Shown piece by piece: positions 24,451 to 32,301 of a stretch of DNA of 64,000 bases. The position numbers and the translations under genes are program-made. Under the pieces are notes generated by a model. The model made no database searches. It had not been told where the DNA came from and worked only from the letters and a program-made list of their open reading frames with translations. The stretch is from Actinoallomurus vinaceus (GTDB taxonomy: Bacteria > Actinomycetota > Actinomycetes > Streptosporangiales > Streptosporangiaceae), in assembly GCF_039542055.1 (NCBI RefSeq), contig NZ_BAABHK010000001.1:682001-746000 (forward strand). The letters are read 5' to 3'. Position 1 is the stretch's first letter. Each line of letters starts with the position of its first letter.

Positions 24451-24699
24451 TCAACCGGCCCACATGACGTAATGGATGATCACCACGCCGAGGTCGTCCC
24501 ACGGCTGAAACTCAACGATGCCGAACCCACCGAACACGGCTTCTCGGAAGCCTGGAGCGTCGGCCGACGCCGTGATCATCGGCTCATAGGGGTCCTGGAG
24601 AACGTCCACGAGCGTGAGACGGAGAGCTTTCGCCGCCGACTCGGGCAGGCCGGCGATCTGACGGATCGCCTGAGGGGTTAACTGGACCCTGAACGCCAC
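24451..24699 (-). CDS. ParE/RelE-like toxin-type protein
   Basis: An 82-residue protein with the RelE/ParE fold pattern: FRVQLTPQAIRQIAGLP at the N-terminus, a central helical LRLTLVDVLQDPYEP, and a terminal beta stretch (WDDLGVVIIHYVMWAG). GTG 24699 is 5 bp downstream of the DUF6247 gene on the same strand, the arrangement of a two-gene toxin-antitoxin module. Catalytic residues are not well defined in ParE-type proteins, so toxicity cannot be judged from sequence. Confidence 0.65.
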   Translation of the reverse strand: MAFRVQLTPQAIRQIAGLPESAAKALRLTLVDVLQDPYEPMITASADAPGFREAVFGGFGIVEFQPWDDLGVVIIHYVMWAG

Positions 24700-24704
24700 G
24701 AATG

Positions 24705-25052
24705 CTAACCGTAGCGGTGTGTATGCGCTCTGGTAGCGAATTCGTTCCAGTCGGGAAAGGCCTCTTCGACCGGGACGGTGTCCGCGGTCCCGTTGAGGAT
24801 CGCCTGGCGGCTGGCGTCGAGATCCTCGTAGTAGTTCGGATTCTGCTCGAGCACGTTATCGAGGATCCTCACCTTAGTGGCCCATCTCTCGAGTTTGTGC
24901 TGCAGGATCCGGTATCCGGCGGGGTCGTGGGCCGCGTCGACGGCCTCCCGGTAGTCCTTGAGGAACACGGAGCGTTCGCGTTCGGGCAGGCTGCGGAGGA
25001 TGATCTGCGGGTCGCGCGGGTCCTCATAGTGCTCTACCGGCTGGGCGCTCAT
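24705..25052 (-). CDS. DUF6247 family protein, probable antitoxin partner
   Basis: A 115-residue cytoplasmic, charged, largely helical protein. The N-terminal block DPRDPQIILRSLPERERSVFL and YREAVDAAHDPAGYRILQHKLERW are the hallmarks of DUF6247 proteins, actinobacterial genes usually found directly before a small RelE/ParE-like gene. Here such a gene follows after 5 bp. No clear ribosome-binding site precedes ATG 25052. Function as antitoxin is inferred from position. It is divergent from the trpS leader, across 112 bp. Confidence 0.65.
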   Translation of the reverse strand: MSAQPVEHYEDPRDPQIILRSLPERERSVFLKDYREAVDAAHDPAGYRILQHKLERWATKVRILDNVLEQNPNYYEDLDASRQAILNGTADTVPVEEAFPDWNEFATRAHTHRYG

Positions 25053-25164
25053 GGTGCAAGCGTATGCTCACCAACGCTTCCACGTCGGCAGGGTCGGCCA
25101 ACTGAACGCTCACGTTTCATGGCCGTACCGGCGCCCGACGTTTCCGGTGGTCTAGACTGACGCC

Positions 25165-25203
25165 ATGCGAGGATCGCTGAGCAGTAGCTGGTGGGCCGCC
25201 TGA
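25165..25203 (+). CDS. trp-type leader peptide MRGSLSSSWWAA
   Basis: A 12-codon frame ATG...TGG TGG GCC GCC TGA, ending 96 bp before trpS. The two adjacent Trp codons (25189-25194) immediately precede the first arm of an attenuator. A -10-like TAGACT (25153-25158) lies 7 bp before the ATG, and no Shine-Dalgarno is present, so the leader mRNA may be leaderless. It is a sensor for charged tRNA-Trp and has no function as a peptide. Confidence 0.85.
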   Translation: MRGSLSSSWWAA

Positions 25204-25258
25204 CGGCGGCCGATCCATTCTCGCGATCCATCCAACGGCCGCCGCCTCGGCGGCCGTT
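25194..25258 (+). promoter_or_regulatory. Ribosome-mediated tryptophan attenuator of trpS
   Basis: Four segments are visible: 1 = GGCCGCC (25194-25200, overlapping the last leader codons), 2 = GGCGGCC (25205-25211), 3 = within AACGGCCGCCG (25234-25244), 4 = CGGCGGCCGTT (25248-25258). 1:2 pairs with a TGAC loop, 3:4 forms a perfect 11-bp terminator-like stem, and 2:3 can pair (GGCGGCC with GGCCGCC) as antiterminator. Stalling at the Trp codons would free segment 2. There is no U tract after the 3:4 stem. Confidence 0.85.
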
Positions 25259-25299
25259 ACCCGCGCGCCGGCGAGGCGGCTCTGTCCCAGGGAGTCACC

Positions 25300-26280
25300 G
25301 TGGCCCGCGTTCTCAGTCTCTTCACCCCGTCCGGCCGTCCGACTCTCGGCAACCTGCTCGGCGCGCTGCACCCGTCCGCGCAGCGGCTCGGCCCGGACGC
25401 GTCCCGTACGGACCACGTGTACGGGATCTCCGACCTGCACGCCCTCACGACCCCGCACGACCCGGCGCTGCTGAACGAGCGGTCCCTGGAACTCGCCGGC
25501 CTGGCGGTCGCCGCCGGGATCGACCCGGCGCGGTGCGTGTTCTTCCGGCAGAGCGCCGTCCCCGCGCACACCGAGTTGTCGTACCTCCTGGAGAGCACCG
25601 CCTACTACGGCGAGATGCACCGGATGATCCAGTTCAAGGAGAAGTCGGCGCGCCAGGAGGCCGTCCGCCTGTCGCTGCTCACCTACCCGGCGCTGATGGC
25701 CGCGGACATCCTGCTCTACCAGGCGACCGAGGTGCCGGTCGGCGCGGACCAGTCCCAGCACGTCGAGCTGACCCGTGATCTGGCCGAGCGCTTCAACCGG
25801 CAGTACGGCCCGGTGTTCGCGCTGCCGCGTGCGGTGCACCCGGCCACGGCGGCCCGCGTCATGGACCTGGCCGAGCCGTCGCGGAAGATGAGCAAGTCGG
25901 TCGACTCCCCGGGGACGATCTACCTGCTCGACCCGGTCGACGTCGTACGACGCAAGGTCATGCGGGCGGTCACCGACTCCGGGTCGGAGGTGGCGTACGA
26001 CCCGGAGGGCAAGCCCGGGGTGTCCAACCTCCTCGACATCCTGTCCGCGTGCACGGACGTGCCGGTCGAGACGCTGTCGTATGCCTCGTACGGCGCGCTG
26101 AAGCGGGACACCGCCGACGCGGTGATCGGGCTGCTCGAGCCGCTGCAGAAGCGGTACGACGAGATCGCCGCGGATCGCGCCGAGCTGGAGGAGGTGCTGC
26201 GGGCCGGAGCCGAGCAGGCCCGCGCCCTGGCCGAGCCGACGCTCGCGGCGGCCAGGAAGGCCATCGGGCTGACCGCCTGA
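25300..26280 (+). CDS. trpS: Tryptophanyl-tRNA synthetase, probable auxiliary (inducible) type
   Basis: A 326-residue class I synthetase charging tRNA-Trp. The HIGH-like motif is RPTLGNLLGA (residues 13-22), YGISDLHALT holds the substrate-site His, and KMSKS is at 196-200; KPGVSNLLDI and the C-terminal anticodon region follow the bacterial type. Position 9, Gln in Bacillus TrpRS (FSGIQPSG), is Thr here (SLFTPSG). GTG 25300 has GGGAG 6 bp upstream. The trp attenuator ahead of it and the altered position 9 match what is known for the inducible, indolmycin-resistant second TrpRS of Streptomyces coelicolor. Resistance here is inference. Confidence 0.93.
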   Translation: MARVLSLFTPSGRPTLGNLLGALHPSAQRLGPDASRTDHVYGISDLHALTTPHDPALLNERSLELAGLAVAAGIDPARCVFFRQSAVPAHTELSYLLESTAYYGEMHRMIQFKEKSARQEAVRLSLLTYPALMAADILLYQATEVPVGADQSQHVELTRDLAERFNRQYGPVFALPRAVHPATAARVMDLAEPSRKMSKSVDSPGTIYLLDPVDVVRRKVMRAVTDSGSEVAYDPEGKPGVSNLLDILSACTDVPVETLSYASYGALKRDTADAVIGLLEPLQKRYDEIAADRAELEEVLRAGAEQARALAEPTLAAARKAIGLTA

Positions 26281-26362
26281 AGAGAGCCCACCGCCCGGCC
26301 GCCTCGAACGACGCGGCCGGGCGGCCGACGGCGCCGCGGGAGGCACGGTGCCGGCGGTACCA

Positions 26363-26476
26363 GTCAGGCAGCCCCGGGGCGAGTCAGGCGGCTACGGGAC
26401 ATCGGCGGCGGGCCAGGGCGGCTCCGCGAGTCAGGCGGCTGCGGGGGGTGGGGCGTCGGCGGCGGGCCGGGTCGCC
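26363..26476. repeat. Imperfect 47-bp direct repeat spanning the esterase stop codon
   Basis: GAGTCAGGCGGCT followed by CGG and, further on, TCGGCGGCGGGCC occurs from 26381 and again from 26428, offset 47 bp. The second contains the minus-strand stop (26431-26433) and Ala/Pro-rich C-terminus of the esterase; the first lies just beyond it. A shorter match (GTCAGGCAGCC) is at 26363. This is another duplicated gene end. Confidence 0.6.
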
Positions 26477-27474
26477 TCGGGGAACGAGCCGTGGTCGACA
26501 TTGCGGCGGATGAATCGGGCGGCCTCCCGCATCGCGGCGTCGGCCTCCGGGAGCAGCCGGTTGAACATCTGGAAGACGTGCATCTGCCCGGGCCACACCT
26601 GTAGCTCGTACACGGCTCCCGCCTCGGCCAGCACCTCGGCGAACCGCTCCGCCTCGTCGCGCAGCACCTCGATGCCGCCGACCTGGATGAGGAACGGCGG
26701 AAGGTCGGCGCTCGCGCAGTTGAGCAGCGACAGCCTTGGATCGCTCCAATCACCGGACCCGACGTACAGCCGGCCGAATCGCGTCGCGACGGCCGGGACG
26801 ATGAACGGATCTTTGCGCAGCATCTGCGAGGTCGTCGCCAGCTCGCCGGTCAGGTCGATCCAGGGCGAGAACAGCGCGACGCCGGCGGGCTTCGGCAGGT
26901 CCGTACGGCAGGCCTCGCCGGCCAGGGAGGCCGCGAGATGCCCGCCGGAGGAGTCCCCCACGACGGTGATCCGCTCCGGGGGCAGGCCGCGCGCCAGCAG
27001 CAGCCGGTAGGCGTCCAGCGCGTCCTCGAACGCCGCCGGGAACGGGTGCTCGGGCGCCTGCCGGTAGCGCGGCACGAGCACCGGCATGCCCGTCTCCATC
27101 GCGAGGCGAGTGGTGATCACCCGGTGGGTGCGCGGGGAGCAGATCGCGTACGCCCCGCCGTGCAGGTAGAGGACCACGCCGTTCCGCGCGTCGCCGCCGG
27201 GCGGGCGGAGCCACTCGCCGCGGACCGGCCGCCGGATCTCGGGGCTCTCCACGCACGGGTCGTTGAACGGCTCGACGCTGACGCGCGGATCGGCGCGCAG
27301 GCAGTAGGCGCCCGCGCCCAGGAGGCTGCGCCACAGCCGGACTCCGGCCGGGCCGCCCTTGACGCGGCCGGAGAAAGGCCGGATCCCCAGCCGGATGGCC
27401 GCGGCGAGCGCGCGGCTCTGCGAGCTGGGGATCCGTTCGTACGGTGGGATCTCGGCGTCTTCGACGTTGGCCAA
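26431..27474 (-). CDS. Alpha/beta hydrolase, hormone-sensitive-lipase family esterase
   Basis: A 347-residue cytoplasmic esterase. The oxyanion motif HGGAY is in VVLYLHGGAYAICSP, the nucleophile Ser is in GDSSGG (VVGDSSGGHLAAS), and the catalytic Asp and His fit EVLRDEAERFAE and WPGQMHVFQMF. These define the HSL (bacterial esterase family IV) group. The final 20 residues are Pro/Ala-rich and lie in a direct repeat. It is convergent with trpS and divergent from the FadR-type regulator. The substrate is a short-chain ester, unspecified. Confidence 0.9.
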   Translation of the reverse strand: MANVEDAEIPPYERIPSSQSRALAAAIRLGIRPFSGRVKGGPAGVRLWRSLLGAGAYCLRADPRVSVEPFNDPCVESPEIRRPVRGEWLRPPGGDARNGVVLYLHGGAYAICSPRTHRVITTRLAMETGMPVLVPRYRQAPEHPFPAAFEDALDAYRLLLARGLPPERITVVGDSSGGHLAASLAGEACRTDLPKPAGVALFSPWIDLTGELATTSQMLRKDPFIVPAVATRFGRLYVGSGDWSDPRLSLLNCASADLPPFLIQVGGIEVLRDEAERFAEVLAEAGAVYELQVWPGQMHVFQMFNRLLPEADAAMREAARFIRRNVDHGSFPEATRPAADAPPPAAA

Positions 27475-27563
27475 CGCAACCGCCCCCTAGGCCAGGAGTC
27501 ACCTACTTAGTTAGATGCCCCACATGTCCGCTTCTTCACGTCACAAACATGTAGAGTTGGACA

Positions 27564-27575
27564 TCAGACGTCTGA
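27564..27575. promoter_or_regulatory. Palindromic operator upstream of the FadR-type regulator
   Basis: TCAGACGTCTGA is a perfect 12-bp palindrome, embedded in GACATCAGACGTCTGACATC, 25 bp before the GTG start of the GntR-family gene. FadR-subfamily operators are typically short palindromes of this kind. A weak -10 (TAGAGT, 27552-27557) lies just upstream, so binding there would block transcription. Autoregulation is inferred. Confidence 0.6.
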
Positions 27576-27600
27576 CATCTGGCAGGAGAGAGGTCCCGGC

Positions 27601-28275
27601 GTGTCGCTACAGCCGGTGCAACGCGGGTCGGCGGTCGAGGCCGTGCTCGACCAGATGCACGAGCAGGTCGCCTCCGGCGCATGGCCGGTCGGCGCCCGGA
27701 TCCCGGGCGAGCACGAGCTGAGCGCCCTGCTGCGGGTCAGTCGGCCCGCCGTCCGCGAGGCGATCCGCGCCCTCAGCCACGTCGGCGTGCTGGAGGTACG
27801 CCGGGGCGACGGCACGTACGTGCGCAGCGCCGCCGACCCGCGTCCGCTGCTGCGGCGGGTCGAGCGGGCGTCGCTGCGCGACGTCTTCGAAGTGCAGCTC
27901 GCCTACGACGTCCAGGCGGCCAAGCTCGCGGCGGTGCGCCGCACCGCGGACGACCTGAGCCGTCTCGAGGCGCTCCTGCGCGACCGCGACGCCGCCGATG
28001 ATCCGGCCGCCTTCGGTGAGGCGGACTCCCGGTTCCACCTGGGCGTCGTCGAGGCGGCCGGCAACCCGCTGCTGGCCGAGGCGTTCCGGTTCTTCCGGCA
28101 CCGGCTGCGCGAGTCGCTGAGCGTGCTCCGCGAGGACCGCGACCTGCCCGAGGCCGGTCCCGCCTTGCACCACGCCGTGCTGCAGGCGATCGCCGAGGGC
28201 GACGCGGAGGCGGCCGGCCGCGTGGCGGCCGCCATCGTCGAACCGACCCTTCGCGCGCTGGAGGATGTCCTGTGA
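27601..28275 (+). CDS. GntR family (FadR subfamily) transcriptional regulator
   Basis: A 224-residue regulator. The N-terminal winged helix contains PGEHELSALLRVSRPAVREAIRALSHVGVLEVRRGDGTYVRS (about residues 38-80), the GntR signature. The C-terminal FCD domain is all-helical, with the metal-site residues suggested by DSRFHLGVVEAAGNPLL and LHHAVLQAIAEGD. GTG 27601 follows GAGAGG. The stop overlaps the MFS gene start by 4 bp, so it very likely controls that transporter as part of one operon. Confidence 0.92.
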   Translation: MSLQPVQRGSAVEAVLDQMHEQVASGAWPVGARIPGEHELSALLRVSRPAVREAIRALSHVGVLEVRRGDGTYVRSAADPRPLLRRVERASLRDVFEVQLAYDVQAAKLAAVRRTADDLSRLEALLRDRDAADDPAAFGEADSRFHLGVVEAAGNPLLAEAFRFFRHRLRESLSVLREDRDLPEAGPALHHAVLQAIAEGDAEAAGRVAAAIVEPTLRALEDVL

Positions 28276-29456
28276 GGCGTTACGCCGGGATCGTGCTGAT
28301 CGTCCTTGTCGCGCTGAACCTGCGCCCGGCGATCGTCGCGGTCGGCCCGCTGCTCAGCCAGATCCAGGGCGACCTGCACCTGTCGGGCGCGGCGGCGGGC
28401 GCGCTGACCACGCTGCCGCTGGTGTTCTTCGGCTCGTTCGGGCTGGTCCTTCCCCTGCTGCGGCGCTCGCCGCGCGGGGAGCCCCTGCTGGTCGGCAGCA
28501 TGCTCCTGCTCGTCGTCGCCCTGCTGGTGCGCGTGCTCCCCTCGCAGCTCGCGCTGTTCGGCGGGGCGCTCCTGGCCGGGATCGCGATCAGCGTCGGCAA
28601 CATCGCCGTCCCGGCGATCATCAAGCGGGACCACCCGCAGAAGATCCTCGCCGTCACGGCGGTCTACACGATCGCGGTGACCTGCGGCGCCGCCGTCTCC
28701 TCGGCCATCGCGGTGCCGATCGAGCACGCCGCCGGGTCGACCTGGCGGCTGCCCCTCGCGCTGCTGGCCATCCCGGCGGCCCTGGCCGCCGTCGCGTGGC
28801 TGCCCCGCGCCCGGACGGCCGTCGCCGCCGTACCGCCCGCCGCCGGATCGCCCCAGGTGTGGCGCTCGGGGCTGGCCTGGCAGGTCACCGCGTTCATGGG
28901 GATCCAGTCGCTCACGGCGTACGTCGTCTCCGGCTGGCTGCCGACCCTCTGCCAGGACCGGGGGCTGAGCGAGACGGCGGCCGGCTACGCCCTCGGCGTC
29001 ACCAGCCTCCTGCAGGCCGTCGGCGCGCTGGCCGTCCCGGTGATCGAACGCCGGCTGCGCGACCAGCGGCCCCTCGTCGCGCTGACCGCCGTGCTGGGCG
29101 TGATCGGCTTCGCGGGCATCGCCTGGGCCCCGATCGGCTCGGTCTGGCTGTGGATCATCGTGCTCGGGCTGGGACAGGGCATCGGGTTCGCCACCGCCCT
29201 GTCGTTCATCGGCCTACGCGCCCCCGACGCGCACGTCGCCGCCCAGCTGTCCGGGATGGCGCAGGGCATCGGCTACGTCATCGCCGCCCTCGGCCCGCTC
29301 GCCATCGGCGCGCTGCACGACGCCACCCACGGTTGGAGCGTTCCCTCCAGCGTGATGCTGGTCGTGTTCGTGGCCCTGGTCGTGCCCGGCCTCGGTGCAG
29401 GCCGTACCCGCACGATCGGCGCCGAGCCCGAACCCGTCCTCGTCAGCCGCCGCTGA
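28272..29456 (+). CDS. MFS transporter, CynX/NimT-like
   Basis: A 394-residue, 12-helix permease of the CynX/NimT (cyanate/nitroimidazole) group. The start LIVLVALNLRPAIVAVGPLL is the group's signature first helix, followed by GDLHLSGAAAGALTTLPLV. The second half begins at WRSGLAWQVTAFMGIQSLTAY. It acts in the cytoplasmic membrane as uptake carrier or efflux pump. GTG 28272 overlaps the FadR-type gene (GTGA), which implies co-regulation. The substrate is unknown. Confidence 0.9.
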   Translation: MRRYAGIVLIVLVALNLRPAIVAVGPLLSQIQGDLHLSGAAAGALTTLPLVFFGSFGLVLPLLRRSPRGEPLLVGSMLLLVVALLVRVLPSQLALFGGALLAGIAISVGNIAVPAIIKRDHPQKILAVTAVYTIAVTCGAAVSSAIAVPIEHAAGSTWRLPLALLAIPAALAAVAWLPRARTAVAAVPPAAGSPQVWRSGLAWQVTAFMGIQSLTAYVVSGWLPTLCQDRGLSETAAGYALGVTSLLQAVGALAVPVIERRLRDQRPLVALTAVLGVIGFAGIAWAPIGSVWLWIIVLGLGQGIGFATALSFIGLRAPDAHVAAQLSGMAQGIGYVIAALGPLAIGALHDATHGWSVPSSVMLVVFVALVVPGLGAGRTRTIGAEPEPVLVSRR

Positions 29457-29504
29457 CCTTCGGCGCGGTCTCGGTGATCATGACGCCCCGCATGCCTGCT
29501 CGCG

Positions 29505-29651
29505 GTGCCGCTCCTCACCACCGACTTCGACTACCGGTACGTCCTGCCGGCGGTGCCCTTCGCCTGCACGGCGGCGTCCCTGGCGATGCCCCAGCGGCGT
29601 TCCGGCCGCCGTGTGGAACGGCCTGTGGAGCCCGTCACGCTGCCGAGGTGA
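29505..29651 (+). pseudogene. Remnant of a membrane protein C-terminus (glycosyltransferase-like)
   Basis: In the 198-bp gap after the MFS gene an open stretch encodes PLLTTDFDYRYVLPAVPF and a following hydrophobic CTAASLAM, then a basic tail to a stop. The DFDYRYVLPAVPF pattern is typical of the last transmembrane segment of actinobacterial membrane glycosyltransferases, which are several hundred residues long. No upstream part exists, so it is read as a decayed fragment. It could also be chance coding similarity. Confidence 0.35.
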
Positions 29652-29654
29652 GCG

Positions 29655-29828
29655 TCAGATGCGGGTGGGGCGACGGACCAGTTCGCCGGCGCAGTTGGGG
29701 CACTTGTGGGCGAGCTGCCGCGTGCAGGGCCCGCAGTACGAGCACTCGAAGCTGCAGATGTAGGCCAGGCCGTTCTGGTCAAGGGTTGCGGCGCAGCGCT
29801 CGCACGCGCCGCGCATCTCGAGCGCCAT
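29655..29828 (-). CDS. DUF1272 domain zinc-binding protein
   Basis: A 57-residue protein that matches DUF1272 over its whole length: MALEMRGACERC, then YICSFECSYCGPCTRQLAHKCPNCAGELVRRP. Eight Cys in CxxC-type pairs and one His suggest two zinc sites. ATG 29828 is the family's standard start (MALEMR); a longer frame adds an unlikely N-terminus. It is divergent from acuC with 58 bp between starts. Cellular role unknown. Confidence 0.85.
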   Translation of the reverse strand: MALEMRGACERCAATLDQNGLAYICSFECSYCGPCTRQLAHKCPNCAGELVRRPTRI

Positions 29829-29886
29829 GGCCGCGCAGCCTACATGTAGCGTGACCGGTGGGGTCCACCGATCGGGAGGTATGCCG

Positions 29887-31044
29887 GTGAGTGCCACGTT
29901 TCGGGTTTTCTGGGACGACCGGCTGCTGTCGTACGACTTCGGGGCCGAGCATCCGCTGAACCCCGTCCGTGTCGAGCTGACGATGGCGCTCGCCCGTGAG
30001 CTCGGCGTGTTCGACGCGCCCGGCGTGTCGGTCGAGGGGTTCGAGCCGGCCGACGACGCGCTCCTGACGCTCGTCCACGACCCGGCCTACATCGAGGCCG
30101 TACGGGCCGAGCGGCTGGACGTCGCGCGCGGGCTCGGGCTGGCCGACAACCCGGTCTTCTCCGGCATGCACGACGCGTCCGCGCTGGTGGCGGGGGCGTC
30201 GGTGGCGGCCGCGCGGGCGGTGTGGACGGGCGAGGCCGAGCACGCCGCCAACGTCGCCGGTGGGCTGCACCACGCGATGCACGGCGCGGCGTCCGGGTTC
30301 TGCGTGTACAACGACCCGGCCATCGCCATCGCCTGGCTGCTGGAGCAGGGCGCCGAGAAGGTCGCGTACGTCGACGTCGACGTCCACCACGGCGACGGCG
30401 TGCAGGCGGCCTTCTACGACGACCCGCGGGTGCTCACGATCAGCCTGCACGAGACGCCGCGCACGCTCTTCCCCGGCACCGGGACGCCTCAGGAGACCGG
30501 TGCGAAGGGCACGTCGGTCAACGTCGCCCTGCCGCCCGGCGCCGGCGACCGGCACTGGCTGCGCGCCTTCGACGCCGTCGTGCCGCCGCTGCTGCGGCAG
30601 TTCGCCCCGGAGATCCTGGTCACCCAGCAGGGCTGTGACAGCCACGAGCTCGATCCGCTGGCCCATCTGACGCTGAGCATCGACGGGCAGCGCGCCGCGT
30701 ACCAGGCCCTGCACCGGCTGGCCCACGAGACGGCCGGCGGCCGCTGGATCCTGACCGGCGGCGGCGGTTACGAGCTCGTCCACGTGGTCCCGCGCGCCTG
30801 GACCCACCTGCTGGCCGAGGCGTCGGGGCGGCCGATCCCGCCGGACACACCGACCCCGGAGTCCTGGCGCGAGTTCGTCCGTGGCCGTACCGGGCGGCAC
30901 GCGCCCGAACGCATGACCGATGGAGCCGACACGGAGGTGCGAACGTGGGAGAGCGGGTACGACCCGGCGGATCCGGTGGACCGGGCGGTGATGGCGACAC
31001 GGCAGGCGGTGTTCCCGGAGCACGGCCTGGACCCGATGATGTGA
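29887..31044 (+). CDS. acuC: Acetoin utilization protein AcuC, histone deacetylase family
   Basis: A 385-residue zinc deacetylase of the class I HDAC fold. Conserved elements are GGLHHAMHGAASGFCVYND, VAYVDVDVHHGDGVQ (Zn-ligand Asp/His), ISLHE, QGCDSHELDPLAHL and GGGGYE. In Bacillus AcuC deacetylates acetyl-CoA synthetase; the same role is likely here but not shown. GTG 29887 was chosen because GGGAGG lies 7 bp upstream; ATG 29881 is too close to it. The stop overlaps the next gene by 4 bp. Confidence 0.92.
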   Translation: MSATFRVFWDDRLLSYDFGAEHPLNPVRVELTMALARELGVFDAPGVSVEGFEPADDALLTLVHDPAYIEAVRAERLDVARGLGLADNPVFSGMHDASALVAGASVAAARAVWTGEAEHAANVAGGLHHAMHGAASGFCVYNDPAIAIAWLLEQGAEKVAYVDVDVHHGDGVQAAFYDDPRVLTISLHETPRTLFPGTGTPQETGAKGTSVNVALPPGAGDRHWLRAFDAVVPPLLRQFAPEILVTQQGCDSHELDPLAHLTLSIDGQRAAYQALHRLAHETAGGRWILTGGGGYELVHVVPRAWTHLLAEASGRPIPPDTPTPESWREFVRGRTGRHAPERMTDGADTEVRTWESGYDPADPVDRAVMATRQAVFPEHGLDPMM

Positions 31045-31856
31045 TCCTCGTGGACGAGCCGGTGCCGACCCGTGACGAGCTGCGGGAGCACCTGGTCCGC
31101 ACGCTCATTGCGGGGCCGGTCGCCACGCCGCGTCAGGGCAACCTCCTGCACTACCGGCGGATGGCGGCGCGCAAGCCGTACTACCTGTTCGGCCTCGAAC
31201 TGGAGAACGACTGGACGTTCGATGAGATCTTCGCGCTGATGGTGAAGAAGTGCGGGATCGATCCGGACCCGTCGCACCTGTACGGGGACGACACGATCGA
31301 CCCGGACCTCACCATCGACGCCCTGGAGGCCATGGCCGGGCGGCTCGGGGAGGCGGCGGAGCGCCGGGAGACGGTGCTGCTGGCCACCGGGCATCCGGCC
31401 GGGCTATTGCCGGTGTACCTTGCGGTGGGCCGGGCGCTGCGGGCGCGGGGCTGCCGGGTGCTGACGCCCGCGGCGGGATGGGCGTACGGCGTGGAGACGC
31501 CGCGCGGGGTGGAGCGGCGGCACATCCGCTACATCGAGAGCGTCGCGGCGCTGAGCGGCGGCGGGTCGCTGCACCATACGCATGATCCGGACCCGATGCG
31601 CGCGATTTTGCGAGAACTTTCCGGAGGTCGCGGACCGTGGCCGGATCTGGCCATCGCGGACCACGGGTGGGCCGGGGCGGCCGGCCAGGAGGGCATCGAC
31701 ACGCTGGGATTTGCGGACTGCAATGACCCCGCCCTGTTCGCAGGGGAGGCGGAGGGGAAGATCCGTACCGTGGTTCCCCTGGACGACAACGTGCTCCCGC
31801 ATCACTACACGCCGCTCACTGTGTATCTTTTGACACATTCGGACCTGATTGATTGA
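31041..31856 (+). CDS. Phosphatase-family conserved actinobacterial protein
   Basis: A 271-residue cytoplasmic protein conserved next to acuC in actinobacteria and usually annotated as a phosphatase. Recognisable blocks are LLATGHPAGLLPVYLAVGRAL, GCRVLTPAAGW, HTHDPDPM, IADHGWAGAAGQEGIDTLGFADCNDPALF and VVPLDDNVLPHHYTPLT. These look like a nucleotide- or phospho-substrate fold, but the catalytic residues are not established to my knowledge. GTG 31041 overlaps the acuC stop (GTGA), so the two are coupled. Confidence 0.7.
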   Translation: MILVDEPVPTRDELREHLVRTLIAGPVATPRQGNLLHYRRMAARKPYYLFGLELENDWTFDEIFALMVKKCGIDPDPSHLYGDDTIDPDLTIDALEAMAGRLGEAAERRETVLLATGHPAGLLPVYLAVGRALRARGCRVLTPAAGWAYGVETPRGVERRHIRYIESVAALSGGGSLHHTHDPDPMRAILRELSGGRGPWPDLAIADHGWAGAAGQEGIDTLGFADCNDPALFAGEAEGKIRTVVPLDDNVLPHHYTPLTVYLLTHSDLID

Positions 31857-31964
31857 ACTCCCCTCTTGCGACTCGCGATTCACGATTTACGCTGGAGGAA
31901 AGTACACGGCCGTGATCAAAGTCACCCAAAGGTCTGACGCGCGGCGTGTGGAAGAGGGCGTCCG

Positions 31965-32168
31965 ATGAGCTCAGGCGAGCGACCTCTGAGCGAGGTCAGG
32001 TTTCTGACTGTGGCCGAGGTGGCGTCGGTGATGCGGGTGTCCAAGATGACCGTATACCGCCTCGTTCACTCGGGAGAACTACCGGCGATTCGCGTGGGAC
32101 GATCGTTCCGCGTACCAGAACAGGCTGTCCACGACTATCTACGGGACGCGTACATCGAAGCGGGCTGA
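31965..32168 (+). CDS. Excisionase/BldC-like helix-turn-helix protein
   Basis: A 67-residue DNA-binding protein built of one MerR-like HTH: FLTVAEVASVMRVSKMTVYRLVHSGELPAIRVGRSFRVPEQAVHDYLRD. This is the excisionase-family HTH_17 domain, the same type as BldC of Streptomyces. GAAGAGGGCG precedes ATG 31965. It lies just ahead of the bS22 gene, an arrangement seen widely in actinobacterial chromosomes, so it is a housekeeping regulator and not a phage excisionase; no integrase is nearby. Confidence 0.9.
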   Translation: MSSGERPLSEVRFLTVAEVASVMRVSKMTVYRLVHSGELPAIRVGRSFRVPEQAVHDYLRDAYIEAG

Positions 32169-32225
32169 CGCTCGGCCTTCGCGGCATAGCGGCGGCCTGC
32201 GACCGATCGGCGTCGAGGCGGCGGT

Positions 32226-32260
32226 ACCCTTGGGCACCGGGCCATGTGCCCGCCAAGGGT
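32226..32260 (+). other. Stem-loop in the leader of the bS22 gene
   Basis: ACCCTTGG (32226-32233) pairs with CCAAGGGT (32253-32260), and CGGGC (32238-32242) with GCCCG (32248-32252) extends the fold. It ends 41 bp before the GTG of the ribosomal protein gene. It could be a processing or attenuation element, or a terminator of the HTH gene. No direct evidence separates these. Confidence 0.4.
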
Positions 32261-32301
32261 GCTGATCGCCCGTCTCCTGCTGATCATCGAGTGAGGGTTC
32301 C

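Noticed and set aside
25117..26346. 409-codon minus-strand frame opposite trpS
   Set aside because: It is antisense to trpS, with low-complexity product; trpS has the KMSKS motif, ribosome-binding site and leader.
31965..32168. Excisionase-like HTH as a sign of a prophage or integrative element
   Set aside because: No integrase, attachment repeats or phage genes nearby; it sits next to bS22 in a housekeeping context.
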